Under the pieces are notes generated by a model. The model was given only the letters and a program-made list of their open reading frames with translations, did no database searches and was not told the DNA's origin. 8,391 nt of DNA from Gammaproteobacteria bacterium (GTDB lineage: Bacteria; Pseudomonadota; Gammaproteobacteria; J113): contig RFJX01000029.1 in the NCBI GenBank assembly GCA_003694425.1, positions 1 through 8,391 of the forward strand, given 5' to 3'. The first letter of the stretch is position 1, and the number at the start of each line of letters is the position of its first letter. Positions 1 to 6,707 of this stretch are shown piece by piece. The translations under genes were made by a program, and so were the position numbers.

Positions 1-395
1 CTCCAGCGGTCGTCCAGGACGAAGACATATTTCCAGGCGGTCCCGTTGGAATGGTCGTCACTGAGCCAGGGCTCGCTGCCGTGCGGGGTCCAGAGGTCGT
101 TCAGGAACAGGTCGCCATAGCCGATCCCCTTGCCGCTGTAGGTATAGGCGGAGTACAGCCCGTCATCCGCCAGCCCGGCGAAATTGGTGAAGACCTCGAC
201 CGAGAGCCAGGTTCCGCTGCGGCTGACGTTGGCACCATGGGTATCGAATTTGCCGGGGTCACCGATGACATCCCCCCAGCCGTGGTCATTGCCGCCCCAG
301 TAGCGGTCCGGTAGCTGGGGCATGGGCGCGGCGAGGATCGCACCACTCAAGGGCAACAGGAGCAGGGCCGTCAGCGATTTCATCATCCTGGTCAT
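1..395 (-). CDS. Secreted protein of unknown function, N-terminal part (runs off left edge)
   Basis: Translating the minus strand from the ATG at 395 gives an open frame of 131 codons to the window edge. It begins with a signal peptide: MTRMMKS, then a hydrophobic stretch (LTALLLLPLSGAILA), with likely cleavage before APMPQLP. The mature part is rich in Gly, Trp, Tyr and Asp, including DRYWGGNDHGWGDVIGD near the start and later GYGDLFLND and WKYVFVLDDRW. The style resembles extracytoplasmic domains seen in some PEP-CTERM-sorted proteins, but the C-terminus that would carry a sorting signal is outside the window, so this is only a suggestion. Two further in-frame ATGs at 386 and 383 could also be the start; no strong Shine-Dalgarno decides between them. 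A very good sigma-54 promoter lies just upstream. An overlapping rightward open frame (51-314) is treated as a shadow. I am confident of an exported protein and do not know its function. Confidence 0.72.
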   Translation of the reverse strand, partial: MTRMMKSLTALLLLPLSGAILAAPMPQLPDRYWGGNDHGWGDVIGDPGKFDTHGANVSRSGTWLSVEVFTNFAGLADDGLYSAYTYSGKGIGYGDLFLNDLWTPHGSEPWLSDDHSNGTAWKYVFVLDDRW

Positions 396-428
396 GGGAG
401 TGTCCGGTGGATTCCTTGCTCCCCAAGT

Positions 429-444
429 AGCACACTTCGTGCCA
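429..444 (-). promoter_or_regulatory. Sigma-54 (RpoN) -24/-12 promoter for the leftward secreted-protein gene
   Basis: The minus strand reads TGGCACGAAGTGTGCT. It matches the consensus TGGCACG-N4-TTGCW at 11 of 12 fixed positions, with the diagnostic GG (443-442) and GC (431-430) at the correct spacing. The predicted start site is near 418, giving a leader of about 23 nt before the ATG at 395. Such promoters need an enhancer-binding ATPase, and a dyad lies at a suitable distance upstream (517-540). Confidence 0.7.
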
Positions 445-516
445 CAGGAGTCAACTGATTGAAAGCAGTGCAATTGAATCGGTCCGGAAGAAGGCAGAAC
501 GGCCCCTGGAGGAAGA

Positions 517-540
517 GGATGTTGCCCACAGGCGACATCC
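517..540. promoter_or_regulatory. 24-bp dyad, candidate enhancer or operator site
   Basis: The arms GGATGTTGCC (517-526) and GGCGACATCC (531-540) are complementary at 9 of 10 positions and are separated by CACA. The centre is about 110 bp upstream of the predicted sigma-54 start site at 418, the usual range for an enhancer-binding protein. The same dyad overlaps the -35 region of the rightward TATAAT promoter, so it could instead, or also, control the DUF2333 gene. The binding protein is unknown. Confidence 0.45.
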
Positions 541-557
541 GGCCTCCCCCCGGCGGG

Positions 558-563
558 TATAAT
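558..563 (+). promoter_or_regulatory. Sigma-70-type -10 box for the DUF2333 gene
   Basis: A perfect TATAAT stands 31 nt before the ATG at 595. The predicted start near 570 gives a leader of about 25 nt. No good -35 is seen at 16-18 bp spacing; that region is occupied by the right arm of the dyad at 517-540. This suggests a promoter that is weak, activated or occluded by a regulator. Confidence 0.5.
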
Positions 564-594
564 CACCGGCGACCACCACTGGGAGAGAGACAGA

Positions 595-1620
595 ATGAGA
601 GAGAGACTGCAGGATTTTCTAGAACGGTGGCGGGAGGAGGGGTGGAGTTACCGCATCCTGGTTCTGCTGGTCCTGCTGGTGGTCGCCAATCTGGGGACCA
701 TGCTCTGGTGGGACCATGAGCCGGACCCCTTCGACGTGGTGGAGGCCGCCCGGCGGCACGCCGGCGTAACCGAAGGACCACTCGTGCCCGGCTATGTCAC
801 CACCGTCGCCCTGCGTGAAGTGGCCGCAACCCTGCTGGAGAAGCGCGGCGGCTATCTGACCAACGACCGCCTCTCCCCGGCCGTCTTCATGGACAATATC
901 CCCAACTGGGAATTCGGGGTCGTGGTCCAGGTGCGCGACCTGGCCCAGGTGCTGCGCAATGACTTCTCCCGCTCCCAGACCCAGTCCACCGAGGACCCGG
1001 ACCTGGCCATCGCCGATCCTCAGTTCCACTTCGACACCGACTCCTGGCTCTTCCCCCCGACCGAGTCGGAGTATCGCAAGGGGATCCGGGCCCTGGACCG
1101 GTATCTGGCGCGGCTGGCCGATCCGGCGCAGCAGCAGGCGCAGTTCTACGCCCGGGCCGACAATCTGCGTACCTGGCTGGGCTTCGTGGAGAAGCGCCTG
1201 GGCAGTCTCTCCCAGCGCCTCTCCGCCAGCGTCGGCCAAGTGCGGATCAATATCGACCTGGAGGGCGAGCCGGAGGGAGAGCAGTCGACGCCGGCCCCGC
1301 AGGAGATGGTGATCAAGACGCCCTGGCTGGAGATAGACGACGTCTTCTACGAGGCCCGCGGCGCCTGCTGGGCCCTGATCCACTTCCTCAGGGCGGTGGA
1401 GGTCGATTTCGCCAAAGTGCTGGAGAAGAAGAATGCCCGGGTCAGCCTGAAGCAGATCATCCGGGAGCTGGAGAGTACCCAGGAGCCCGTATGGAGCCCC
1501 GTGATCCTCAATGGCACCGGATTCGGACTGGTGGCGAACCACTCGCTGGTGATGGCCTCCTACATCTCCCGGGCCAATGCCGCGCTGATCGACTTGCGGG
1601 ACCTGCTGCAGCAGGGCTGA
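595..1620 (+). CDS. DUF2333 family membrane-anchored protein
   Basis: This 341-residue protein belongs to the DUF2333 family of proteobacterial proteins of unknown function. It has a short charged cytoplasmic N-terminus, a single membrane helix at about residues 18-38 (YRILVLLVLLVVANLGTMLW), and a large soluble part that should face the periplasm. Family-typical stretches are GGYLTNDRLSPAVFMDNIP (about 85-103), WEFGVVVQVRDL (105-116), RSQTQSTEDPDLA (126-138), QFYARADNLRTWL (183-195) and LGSLSQRLSASVG (202-214). The start is supported by GGGAGAG at 581-587, seven bases before the ATG. Length is close to that of relatives I recall. The gene stands alone: it diverges from the secreted-protein gene and converges on the propeller gene with two bases between the stop codons. 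I know of no catalytic motif, and the function remains unknown. Confidence 0.9.
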   Translation: MRERLQDFLERWREEGWSYRILVLLVLLVVANLGTMLWWDHEPDPFDVVEAARRHAGVTEGPLVPGYVTTVALREVAATLLEKRGGYLTNDRLSPAVFMDNIPNWEFGVVVQVRDLAQVLRNDFSRSQTQSTEDPDLAIADPQFHFDTDSWLFPPTESEYRKGIRALDRYLARLADPAQQQAQFYARADNLRTWLGFVEKRLGSLSQRLSASVGQVRINIDLEGEPEGEQSTPAPQEMVIKTPWLEIDDVFYEARGACWALIHFLRAVEVDFAKVLEKKNARVSLKQIIRELESTQEPVWSPVILNGTGFGLVANHSLVMASYISRANAALIDLRDLLQQG

Positions 1621-1622
1621 GG

Positions 1623-2576
1623 TCAGTCGCTGATGAAACGCCCCAGGGCGCGGCTGTTTTCACCTGCGGGATAACTGGTCACCACCTTGAGACGAACCGG
1701 GTCGATCACGTCCAGCCGGTTCTCGAACCAGCTGGCGACGTAGATCCGGTCGGTTGCGGGGTCGTAACCAACCCCCTCGGGGGTGGAGGAGACGTCTATC
1801 TCGGTCAGCGTGCGCAGGCCGTCGAGGGCAACGACCGAAACGCTGTCTCCCTGTTCGTTGCTGACGAACAGCCGGTGGCGGACCGGGTCCTCGGTGACGC
1901 AGTAGGGGAACTCCCCCACCCGTGCGGTACCCAGCAGGTGGTGATCCCCGGTGTCGAACACGCTGACGCTGTTGTCGTGGACATTGACCACATACAGGCG
2001 CCGGCCATCGGCGGAGACCTGCAGTCCGAAGGGGGCCTCTCCCGTCTTCAGGGTCGCGGTCACCGCAAGCTCTTTCGCGTCGATCACCGACACGGTCCCG
2101 TCATTGCGGTTGGCGACATAGACCTCGCCCCCGTCGGGCCGTACATCCACCCCGGCCGGCGCCCTCCCCACCGGGATCCGCGCGATCGGCTTCAGGGTGC
2201 GGGTATCGATGACGCTCAGCCGGTCGTTGAACCACTCGCTGACGTAGAGCCGGGTGCCGTCCGGCGATACCGCGATACCCACCGGACTGCCATCGACCGG
2301 GATGGTGGCGACGACCGCATGGGCATCACCGTCGATGACGGAGACGGCCTGCCCCTCCGGATTGCTGATGTACACCCTGCCATCGGGCGCGACGGCGACG
2401 CCGGCCGGCTTGCCGCCCACCGGGACCTTGCTCAGGGTGGCGCCACTGGAGAGGTCGATGACCGACACCGTGTCCTCGCCCTGGTTGGTGATCCAGGCAA
2501 GGGGGGCGGCGGAGACGGAGAGGCCCGCCAGGAGCAACGCCCCTGCGAGGAGGTACGCTGTCCTGGCGGGTGTCAT
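1623..2576 (-). CDS. Exported seven-bladed YVTN-family beta-propeller protein
   Basis: The 317-residue product starts with a signal peptide (MTPARTAYLLAGALLLAGLSVSA, cleavage before AP), so it should be periplasmic or secreted. The rest is a run of about 42-residue YVTN/YncE-type repeats. Seven copies of the VSVID-like strand occur near residues 36, 77, 119, 161, 202, 245 and 287, alternating with VGxxPxGVAVxPDG and RLYVSN segments, which fits a seven-bladed propeller. Such proteins bind partners or ligands; some sit beside PQQ-dependent dehydrogenases, but no catalytic role can be read here. The frame stays open upstream to an ATG at 2630, which would overlap the preceding gene and lacks a signal peptide at its start, so 2576 is preferred. 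No clear Shine-Dalgarno precedes it. The preceding SRPBCC gene stops only 10 bases away, so translational coupling is likely. Confidence 0.85.
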   Translation of the reverse strand: MTPARTAYLLAGALLLAGLSVSAAPLAWITNQGEDTVSVIDLSSGATLSKVPVGGKPAGVAVAPDGRVYISNPEGQAVSVIDGDAHAVVATIPVDGSPVGIAVSPDGTRLYVSEWFNDRLSVIDTRTLKPIARIPVGRAPAGVDVRPDGGEVYVANRNDGTVSVIDAKELAVTATLKTGEAPFGLQVSADGRRLYVVNVHDNSVSVFDTGDHHLLGTARVGEFPYCVTEDPVRHRLFVSNEQGDSVSVVALDGLRTLTEIDVSSTPEGVGYDPATDRIYVASWFENRLDVIDPVRLKVVTSYPAGENSRALGRFISD

Positions 2577-2586
2577 CGGGTGAGAT

Positions 2587-3123
2587 TTACTGTTCGGCAA
2601 GCTTCTTGATGTTGGCCAGGCCGGCGTCATAGATGCCGCCGACCGCCTTCTTCGCCGCCTCCTCGTTCAGCTCCGGCGGCGGGTCGTTCTGCATCCAGCC
2701 GCGGTAGAAGCGTCCCCACCACTTGACGATGGAGCCCCCCTTGCCGTCGGGACGCACGCTGATCTCGCTCAGATAGCTGTTGACCGGCAGCACCTCGATG
2801 GGGCGCTCCTTGATCCGGTACTTGTACTTCATCTTCTCGGCATCCCAGACCACCAGCTGTTCCTTGATCACGGGGCCGCCTTCCTTCTCCAGGGTCAGGG
2901 TCCGCATGGAGTCCTTGTTGTTGCCGTCGGTGCTCTCGCACTTGTAGACCGCCGGGTGCCACTTCTCGATGGCGCAGAAGTCGCCGATGATCCCCCAGAC
3001 CTTCTCCGGCGGTGCGTTGACCTCGATCTCCTTGATCAGCTTGACCGGGGTGGGGCCGTGGGCACTGGCCAGCAGCGGCAGCAGCAGCAGTCCGGCGAAA
3101 ACGAGCTGAAGGGTTCGCTTCAT
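2587..3123 (-). CDS. Exported SRPBCC (START/Bet v 1-like) protein resembling MxaD
   Basis: The 178-residue product has a signal peptide (MKRTLQLVFAGLLLLPLLASA, cleavage before HG). The mature part is a complete SRPBCC fold: KEIEVNAPPEKVWGIIGDF (31-49), EKWHPAVYKCE (53-63), the TLTLEKEGGPVIKEQL strand pair, KYRIKERPIEVLPVNSY and WWGRFYRGW (135-143), and a C-terminal helix AVGGIYDAGLANIKKLAEQ. The mature start HGPTP, the WHPAV motif and the GRFYR segment followed by a proline run resemble MxaD, a periplasmic protein linked to methanol dehydrogenase and its cytochrome in methylotrophs; this is from memory of the family. The start is fixed by AAGGAG at 3133-3138, nine bases upstream, and by the signal peptide. 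The longer open frame to 3366 is rejected because it enters the IalB gene. It probably works with the adjacent propeller. Its ligand is unknown. Confidence 0.85.
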   Translation of the reverse strand: MKRTLQLVFAGLLLLPLLASAHGPTPVKLIKEIEVNAPPEKVWGIIGDFCAIEKWHPAVYKCESTDGNNKDSMRTLTLEKEGGPVIKEQLVVWDAEKMKYKYRIKERPIEVLPVNSYLSEISVRPDGKGGSIVKWWGRFYRGWMQNDPPPELNEEAAKKAVGGIYDAGLANIKKLAEQ

Positions 3124-3132
3124 CTTGATTGT

Positions 3133-3138
3133 CTCCTT
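3133..3138 (-). promoter_or_regulatory. Shine-Dalgarno fixing the SRPBCC start
   Basis: The minus strand reads AAGGAG nine bases before the ATG at 3123. This selects the signal-peptide start over the upstream ATG at 3366 in the same frame. Confidence 0.75.
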
Positions 3139-3174
3139 GGATTGTCGGTTGGTATATCTGCAGCGGGGAGAGGG

Positions 3175-3197
3175 GCGACACTCCTCACCCGTGTCGC
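3175..3197 (-). other. Intercistronic hairpin between the IalB-like and MxaD-like genes
   Basis: GCGACAC (3175-3181) and GTGTCGC (3191-3197) form a perfect 7-bp stem with a 9-nt loop. It lies inside the 89-bp gap between two co-directional genes. No T-run follows on either strand, so it is not an intrinsic terminator. It may be an RNA processing or stabilising stem, or merely chance in GC-rich DNA. Confidence 0.35.
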
Positions 3198-3212
3198 GAC
3201 TCCCGTTCCCGC

Positions 3213-3731
3213 CTACTTCAGCGAGGCCAGGCCCGCGGTGAAGCCCTGGAGGGAGACCGGCACGCTGACGGGGCGCCGGGCCGCATCGTGGAAGGTGACC
3301 TGGGCGTTCATCCCCTTCCTGAATTGCTCCAGCAGCTCCGGTTTCAGTATCAGACCGGCGCGACACCCATTGGGTTCACAGCGTTCGATCTGGAACCGCA
3401 CGGGTTCGTTGTCGTCCACCTGGAGGGTGCCGCCTGGCGGCAGGGAGATGCCCAGGGGCAGAGTGAGCAGGGCCACCGGCTCCTCCCGCTGGGGCAGGTA
3501 ACCGACCGCGATGTGCAGCACCCGTTGTCCCCCCTCCTTCAGGACCAGGTTCTGGAAGATGTAGCAGGTCTCGGTCTCCGCCTCCTTCGCCTTCTCGCAG
3601 CGGACGGTCCAGTTCTTGAACGACTTGCCGTTCTCCGGCCTGGCCTCGGCCCCCGGCAGGCCGCCCAGCAGCAGCGCGCCCAGCAGCAGGGGCGCAAGGC
3701 GGCCGGTGAAGGTGAAGCGGTGGCGCTGCAT
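3213..3731 (-). CDS. Invasion-associated locus B (IalB) family secreted protein
   Basis: The 172-residue product carries a signal peptide (hydrophobic core LAPLLLGALLLGGL, cleavage likely after AEA at residue 30) and a single IalB-type domain. Recognisable parts are FKNWTVRCEK (38-47), ETCYIFQNLV (54-63), ALLTLPLGISLPPGGTLQVDD (87-107), RFQIERCEPNGCRAGL (112-127) and a C-terminal VTFHDAARRPVSVPVSLQGF stretch. The four cysteines (45, 56, 118, 123) are placed to form two disulfides in the periplasm. The family is named for a Bartonella protein linked to erythrocyte invasion but is widespread in free-living proteobacteria, so no virulence role is implied. The start is supported by AAGGA at 3741-3745, nine bases before the ATG. 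It lies 28 bp after trmO and upstream of two other exported proteins, so co-transcription is likely. Molecular function is unknown. Confidence 0.87.
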   Translation of the reverse strand: MQRHRFTFTGRLAPLLLGALLLGGLPGAEARPENGKSFKNWTVRCEKAKEAETETCYIFQNLVLKEGGQRVLHIAVGYLPQREEPVALLTLPLGISLPPGGTLQVDDNEPVRFQIERCEPNGCRAGLILKPELLEQFRKGMNAQVTFHDAARRPVSVPVSLQGFTAGLASLK

Positions 3732-3759
3732 GGGCGAAGATCCTTGCCTGGAAAAGCGC

Positions 3760-4236
3760 CTACTCTAGCGCAGAAAAGCCTTTGCCGCCAGATCGTTGCA
3801 GCCACCACTCCGGGACCCGCGGCCGCTCGACCCGGTCGTAGAGGTCGTAGGGCTTGATGTCGATGACGGGGGTGCCGTTGAAGGCGTCGAGCCGGCGTAC
3901 GGTGAGCCGGTAGTCCCGCCGCTCGAGGAGTTCGCAGACCGCGAGGCCCACGGGGTTTGGACGGTGCGGGCTGCGGGTGGCGAGGACGCCGGTCAGGGGG
4001 AGGTCCTCCCGGCCCCGGGGATGTACCCTGAGACGACAGGGGCCTCCGGCCAGGCGGTGCATCCAGAACAGGACGAAGATGTGGGAATAGTCCTCGATGC
4101 CATCCAGGGCGGGGGCCAGTTCCGGCGCGAGGACGACGTCGCACACCAGGTCCCGTCTCCGGCGCGGGACCTCATCGTCGGGGACCGCATGTTCGACGTG
4201 GCCGATGGGGTGAAAGCTGAACTGCCGCTCCTGCAT
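3760..4236 (-). CDS. trmO: TrmO-type tRNA (t6A37) N6-methyltransferase, TsaA/YaeB domain
   Basis: The 158-residue product is a TsaA-like beta-barrel methyltransferase. In Escherichia coli TrmO uses S-adenosylmethionine to methylate N6-threonylcarbamoyladenosine at position 37 of certain tRNAs. Seen here are the opening FHPIGHVEH (8-16), GIEDYSHIFVLFWMH (46-60), the signature RSPHRPNPVGL (88-98), and GTPVIDIKPYDLYD (121-134), which form the cofactor and active-site region of the family. The protein ends soon after the barrel and lacks the C-terminal extension of the longer enterobacterial enzyme (about 235 residues), so it is a single-domain version and its tRNA specificity is less certain. 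The ATG at 4236 has only a weak Shine-Dalgarno, but the protein begins at the expected place. It follows the cyclase gene after 72 bp and precedes the ialB-like gene by 28 bp. Confidence 0.87.
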   Translation of the reverse strand: MQERQFSFHPIGHVEHAVPDDEVPRRRRDLVCDVVLAPELAPALDGIEDYSHIFVLFWMHRLAGGPCRLRVHPRGREDLPLTGVLATRSPHRPNPVGLAVCELLERRDYRLTVRRLDAFNGTPVIDIKPYDLYDRVERPRVPEWWLQRSGGKGFSALE

Positions 4237-4308
4237 GGGGCCCGATTCTGCGCCGCCCGCTGCGGGTTGTCCAGACAGCGCTGGTCCGGGACCCGGGCCC
4301 TGCCGGGT

Positions 4309-6645
4309 TCAGCCGGAGGCAGCCTCCGGTTCGAGGCCGTAGTCGATACCCATCCGCCTGAGCGCATCGCGCAGGCGGTCGTCTCCCTGCTCGCCGGAGA
4401 TGGTCAGGATCCCCCGGCAGTGGCCCTGCCGGCTCAGTTCCCGGATCAGACGGTAGTGCTCCTCCGGGTCCATTCCCTGTCCTTCGGCCATGGGCGCCAG
4501 CTTGAGGAAGTCGACCGGTAGCAGGTCCAGCGACTCGATGCCGTCCGGATGGGGGCGATAGCCGTCGAGGATGAAACGGCAGCCGCGGGCCTTGAGGGCG
4601 ATGATGAAACTGCGGGCCCGCGCCATGTGGTTGATCAGGCGCGCGTGGTCCAGCTCGAAGCAGATCTGGCCCGGATCCACACCCGACTGGTCCAGGGTAT
4701 CGGTCACGAAACGGAGGAAGGCGGGGTCGCATATGCTTTCGGCACGCAGCGGTATGGCGACATAGTCGCCTTCGCGCAGACTTCCGGCGCCGGATCCGAG
4801 GGCAGCCAGCGCGCTCCTGAAAAGCCGCCGGTCGCTCTCGTCCGCGGGCTGGCCCGCGCGGGTTCCGGCACCCCCGGCCGGCACGACCTCACAGACCGCG
4901 CCCCTGTCGCCGGGGTGCAGAGGGCTGAAGCGGCGCAATTGAAGCGCGCCATCCTGCGCTGTCTCCTCCTGCACCGTTCCAGTGGTCGCCTCGTCACCGG
5001 CCTGGAACAGGTGGACCCGGTTGCGGCCGGCATGCTTGGCCAGGTAACAGGCGCGGTCGGCCTCGCGCATCAGCTCCGCCATCGGCCGTCGCCGCTGATC
5101 GATCAGGGTGAGGCCGATGCTGGCCCCGGTCCTGTGCTCGACGCCCTGCCAGCGGAAGTCGTACTCCTCGACCGTGCGCCGCAGCCCCTGGGCGAGCTGC
5201 AGGGCCTTCTCCGGCGTACAGTTGTAGAAGAGGATCCCGAATTCGTCACCGCCGAGGCGGGCGAAGGTGTCGGTGGCCCGGATCCTGCCCTGCAGGGCGC
5301 GGGTGAGTCCCCTGAGCAGTTCGTCTCCCGCCTCGTGCCCCGAGCGGTCGTTGACCTCCTTGAAATGGTCGAGGTCGAGATAACAGAGGGCATGAACCGT
5401 GCCGTGCAGTTCCGCGTGACGCACCAGCTTGCCGAGGCGCCGCTCGAACTCGCGCCGGTTGATGAGGCCGGTGAGCGGGTCATGGGTGGCATGCCAGCTC
5501 AGGCGCCGGGCCTGGCGCCGGCGCTCGGTGACGTCGCGCAGGACCATGACCATGTCGAGTACCTCTCCATCCTGGCCGATCCGCGGGGTGAGGTGGTATT
5601 CGACCGGCAGGGTCCGCTCCCCGTCCAGCTTCAGGATCGCATCCTCCGGTCCGTCCACGCTCCCCTTCTCCTTCAGGCAGATGGCCACCGGGTCCGGCAG
5701 TGGCAACCCCTGGCCCTCGTCCTGCAGCCTGAAGGCCTGCTGCAGGGGGCGCTGGAGCAGCTGCTCCAGGCTCAGGCCGCTCATGACACAGGCCGTACCG
5801 TTGGCATCGAGGATCCTGCCCCGGGGATCGAGCAGCAGCAGGGCCTCGTCGACCGACTGGAAGATGGTCTCCAGCCGCTCCAGCCGGGCCTGCAGTTCCT
5901 TCCTGGCATGCTGCGCCTCGCGCCGCGAGAGGCGCAGCCTCCGCAGTTCCGTCTGTTGCAGCTCCTGCCGCTCGGTCAACAGGTCGCGCATGCGCTCGGT
6001 CGAGACCAGTTCCCGGATCAGATCCCGCTGCCGGGAATGGTGACGCCACGCGAACAGAGTCAGGGAGAGCAGCAGAAGGGCACCGCAGGCCAGCGGCAGT
6101 GGGCCGCCCGTCGTCAGTTCCGTGGACCGGGCCCAGACGGCGAGGGGAGCGAGGGCAATCAGGGTGCCGAGGAGCCAGGCCGTGAACAACGGCGCGGTGA
6201 CGGTGATGGCAATGGCGTTCAGGCCCAAGACGGTACCGAGCCAGGCCATGGCCACGTGGGCAGGCGCCTCCGGGAGCAGCAGCAGGCCGCCAAGGCCCCA
6301 GCCCAGCGCGGTGAGCCAGTGAACTCCCGCAAACAGGGTGGGCCAGTGTCTGATGACGCGGGGAAGGCCGCGCCGTTGCCAGTGGTGCAGCAGCAGGAGC
6401 AGCGCCCCGTCGAGCGCCAGCAGTCCCGACCAGGGCATGAGCCTCCAGCCCGGGATGTGGGGTGCGAGCAGGGCGTCCAGGGCCAGTGCCGCGAGGGCGA
6501 GTATCACTACCCAGGCGGGCAACAGTGCGGCCGACTGCCCGCTCAGCAGCTCCGCTTCCGGATCGCCGGTGGGTGCCGCCGGATATCCGGGGTCCGGGGC
6601 TGCGGCCTGGCCGGAGAGTTCGGAGAGGGTGATGGTGTCCGCCAT
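4309..6645 (-). CDS. Membrane PAS-GGDEF diguanylate cyclase with degenerate EAL domain
   Basis: This 778-residue protein should make cyclic di-GMP from two GTP at the inner membrane. Order: about six membrane helices (roughly 42-62, 66-87, 101-123, 130-150, 152-171, 183-200); a charged, probably coiled-coil segment (205-262); a PAS domain (about 255-376) ending in VMVLRDVTERR; a GGDEF domain (about 380-548); and an EAL-like domain (about 569-774). The cyclase looks active: HDPLTGLINR (388-397), LDLDHFKEVND with metal ligand D424, and intact GGDEF (465-469). The inhibitory RxxD site is kept as RATD (456-459), five residues before GGDEF. The EAL domain has lost its key residues: CEV stands where EAL is expected (585-587), FELDH for FELTE (663-667), DGYRPH for DDFGTG (694-699), KLA for KID (715-717) and ISGEQ for AEGVE (749-753). 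It is therefore unlikely to hydrolyse c-di-GMP and may bind or regulate instead. Start supported by AAGGAGG at 6657-6663. Confidence 0.92.
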   Translation of the reverse strand: MADTITLSELSGQAAAPDPGYPAAPTGDPEAELLSGQSAALLPAWVVILALAALALDALLAPHIPGWRLMPWSGLLALDGALLLLLHHWQRRGLPRVIRHWPTLFAGVHWLTALGWGLGGLLLLPEAPAHVAMAWLGTVLGLNAIAITVTAPLFTAWLLGTLIALAPLAVWARSTELTTGGPLPLACGALLLLSLTLFAWRHHSRQRDLIRELVSTERMRDLLTERQELQQTELRRLRLSRREAQHARKELQARLERLETIFQSVDEALLLLDPRGRILDANGTACVMSGLSLEQLLQRPLQQAFRLQDEGQGLPLPDPVAICLKEKGSVDGPEDAILKLDGERTLPVEYHLTPRIGQDGEVLDMVMVLRDVTERRRQARRLSWHATHDPLTGLINRREFERRLGKLVRHAELHGTVHALCYLDLDHFKEVNDRSGHEAGDELLRGLTRALQGRIRATDTFARLGGDEFGILFYNCTPEKALQLAQGLRRTVEEYDFRWQGVEHRTGASIGLTLIDQRRRPMAELMREADRACYLAKHAGRNRVHLFQAGDEATTGTVQEETAQDGALQLRRFSPLHPGDRGAVCEVVPAGGAGTRAGQPADESDRRLFRSALAALGSGAGSLREGDYVAIPLRAESICDPAFLRFVTDTLDQSGVDPGQICFELDHARLINHMARARSFIIALKARGCRFILDGYRPHPDGIESLDLLPVDFLKLAPMAEGQGMDPEEHYRLIRELSRQGHCRGILTISGEQGDDRLRDALRRMGIDYGLEPEAASG

Positions 6646-6656
6646 GAACGAGAGGC

Positions 6657-6663
6657 CCTCCTT
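6657..6663 (-). promoter_or_regulatory. Strong Shine-Dalgarno of the cyclase gene
   Basis: The minus strand reads AAGGAGG, 11 bases before the ATG at 6645. The match to the anti-Shine-Dalgarno is near complete and fixes the start. Confidence 0.7.
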
Positions 6664-6707
6664 GCAGTCTGGATGACCTTAGCGTAGGCGGGCATGTAGG
6701 GTGCTTC

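Noticed and set aside
424..454. Sigma-70 promoter (TTGACT / TACTTG) for the secreted-protein gene
   Set aside because: The spacing is 19 bp and the -10 is poor, whereas the overlapping sigma-54 motif fits much better.
619..1542. 307-codon antisense frame inside the DUF2333 gene
   Set aside because: It is a low-complexity shadow; the plus-strand frame carries conserved DUF2333 motifs and a good ribosome site.
1639..1660. Small hairpin with TTTT as a terminator for DUF2333
   Set aside because: The stem is only 4-5 bp, the Ts begin six bases after it, and it lies in the propeller coding sequence.
1491..2609. 372-codon plus-strand frame overlapping the propeller gene
   Set aside because: Its apparent Asp/Gly/Val repeats are the reverse complement of the YVTN repeats.
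4549..6687. 712-codon open frame on the plus strand opposite the cyclase gene
   Set aside because: It mirrors the GGDEF gene in a GC-rich region, where third-position bias opens the antisense frame. Its translation is Gln/Gly/Arg-rich with no recognisable domain, and the opposite strand has clear PAS and GGDEF motifs.
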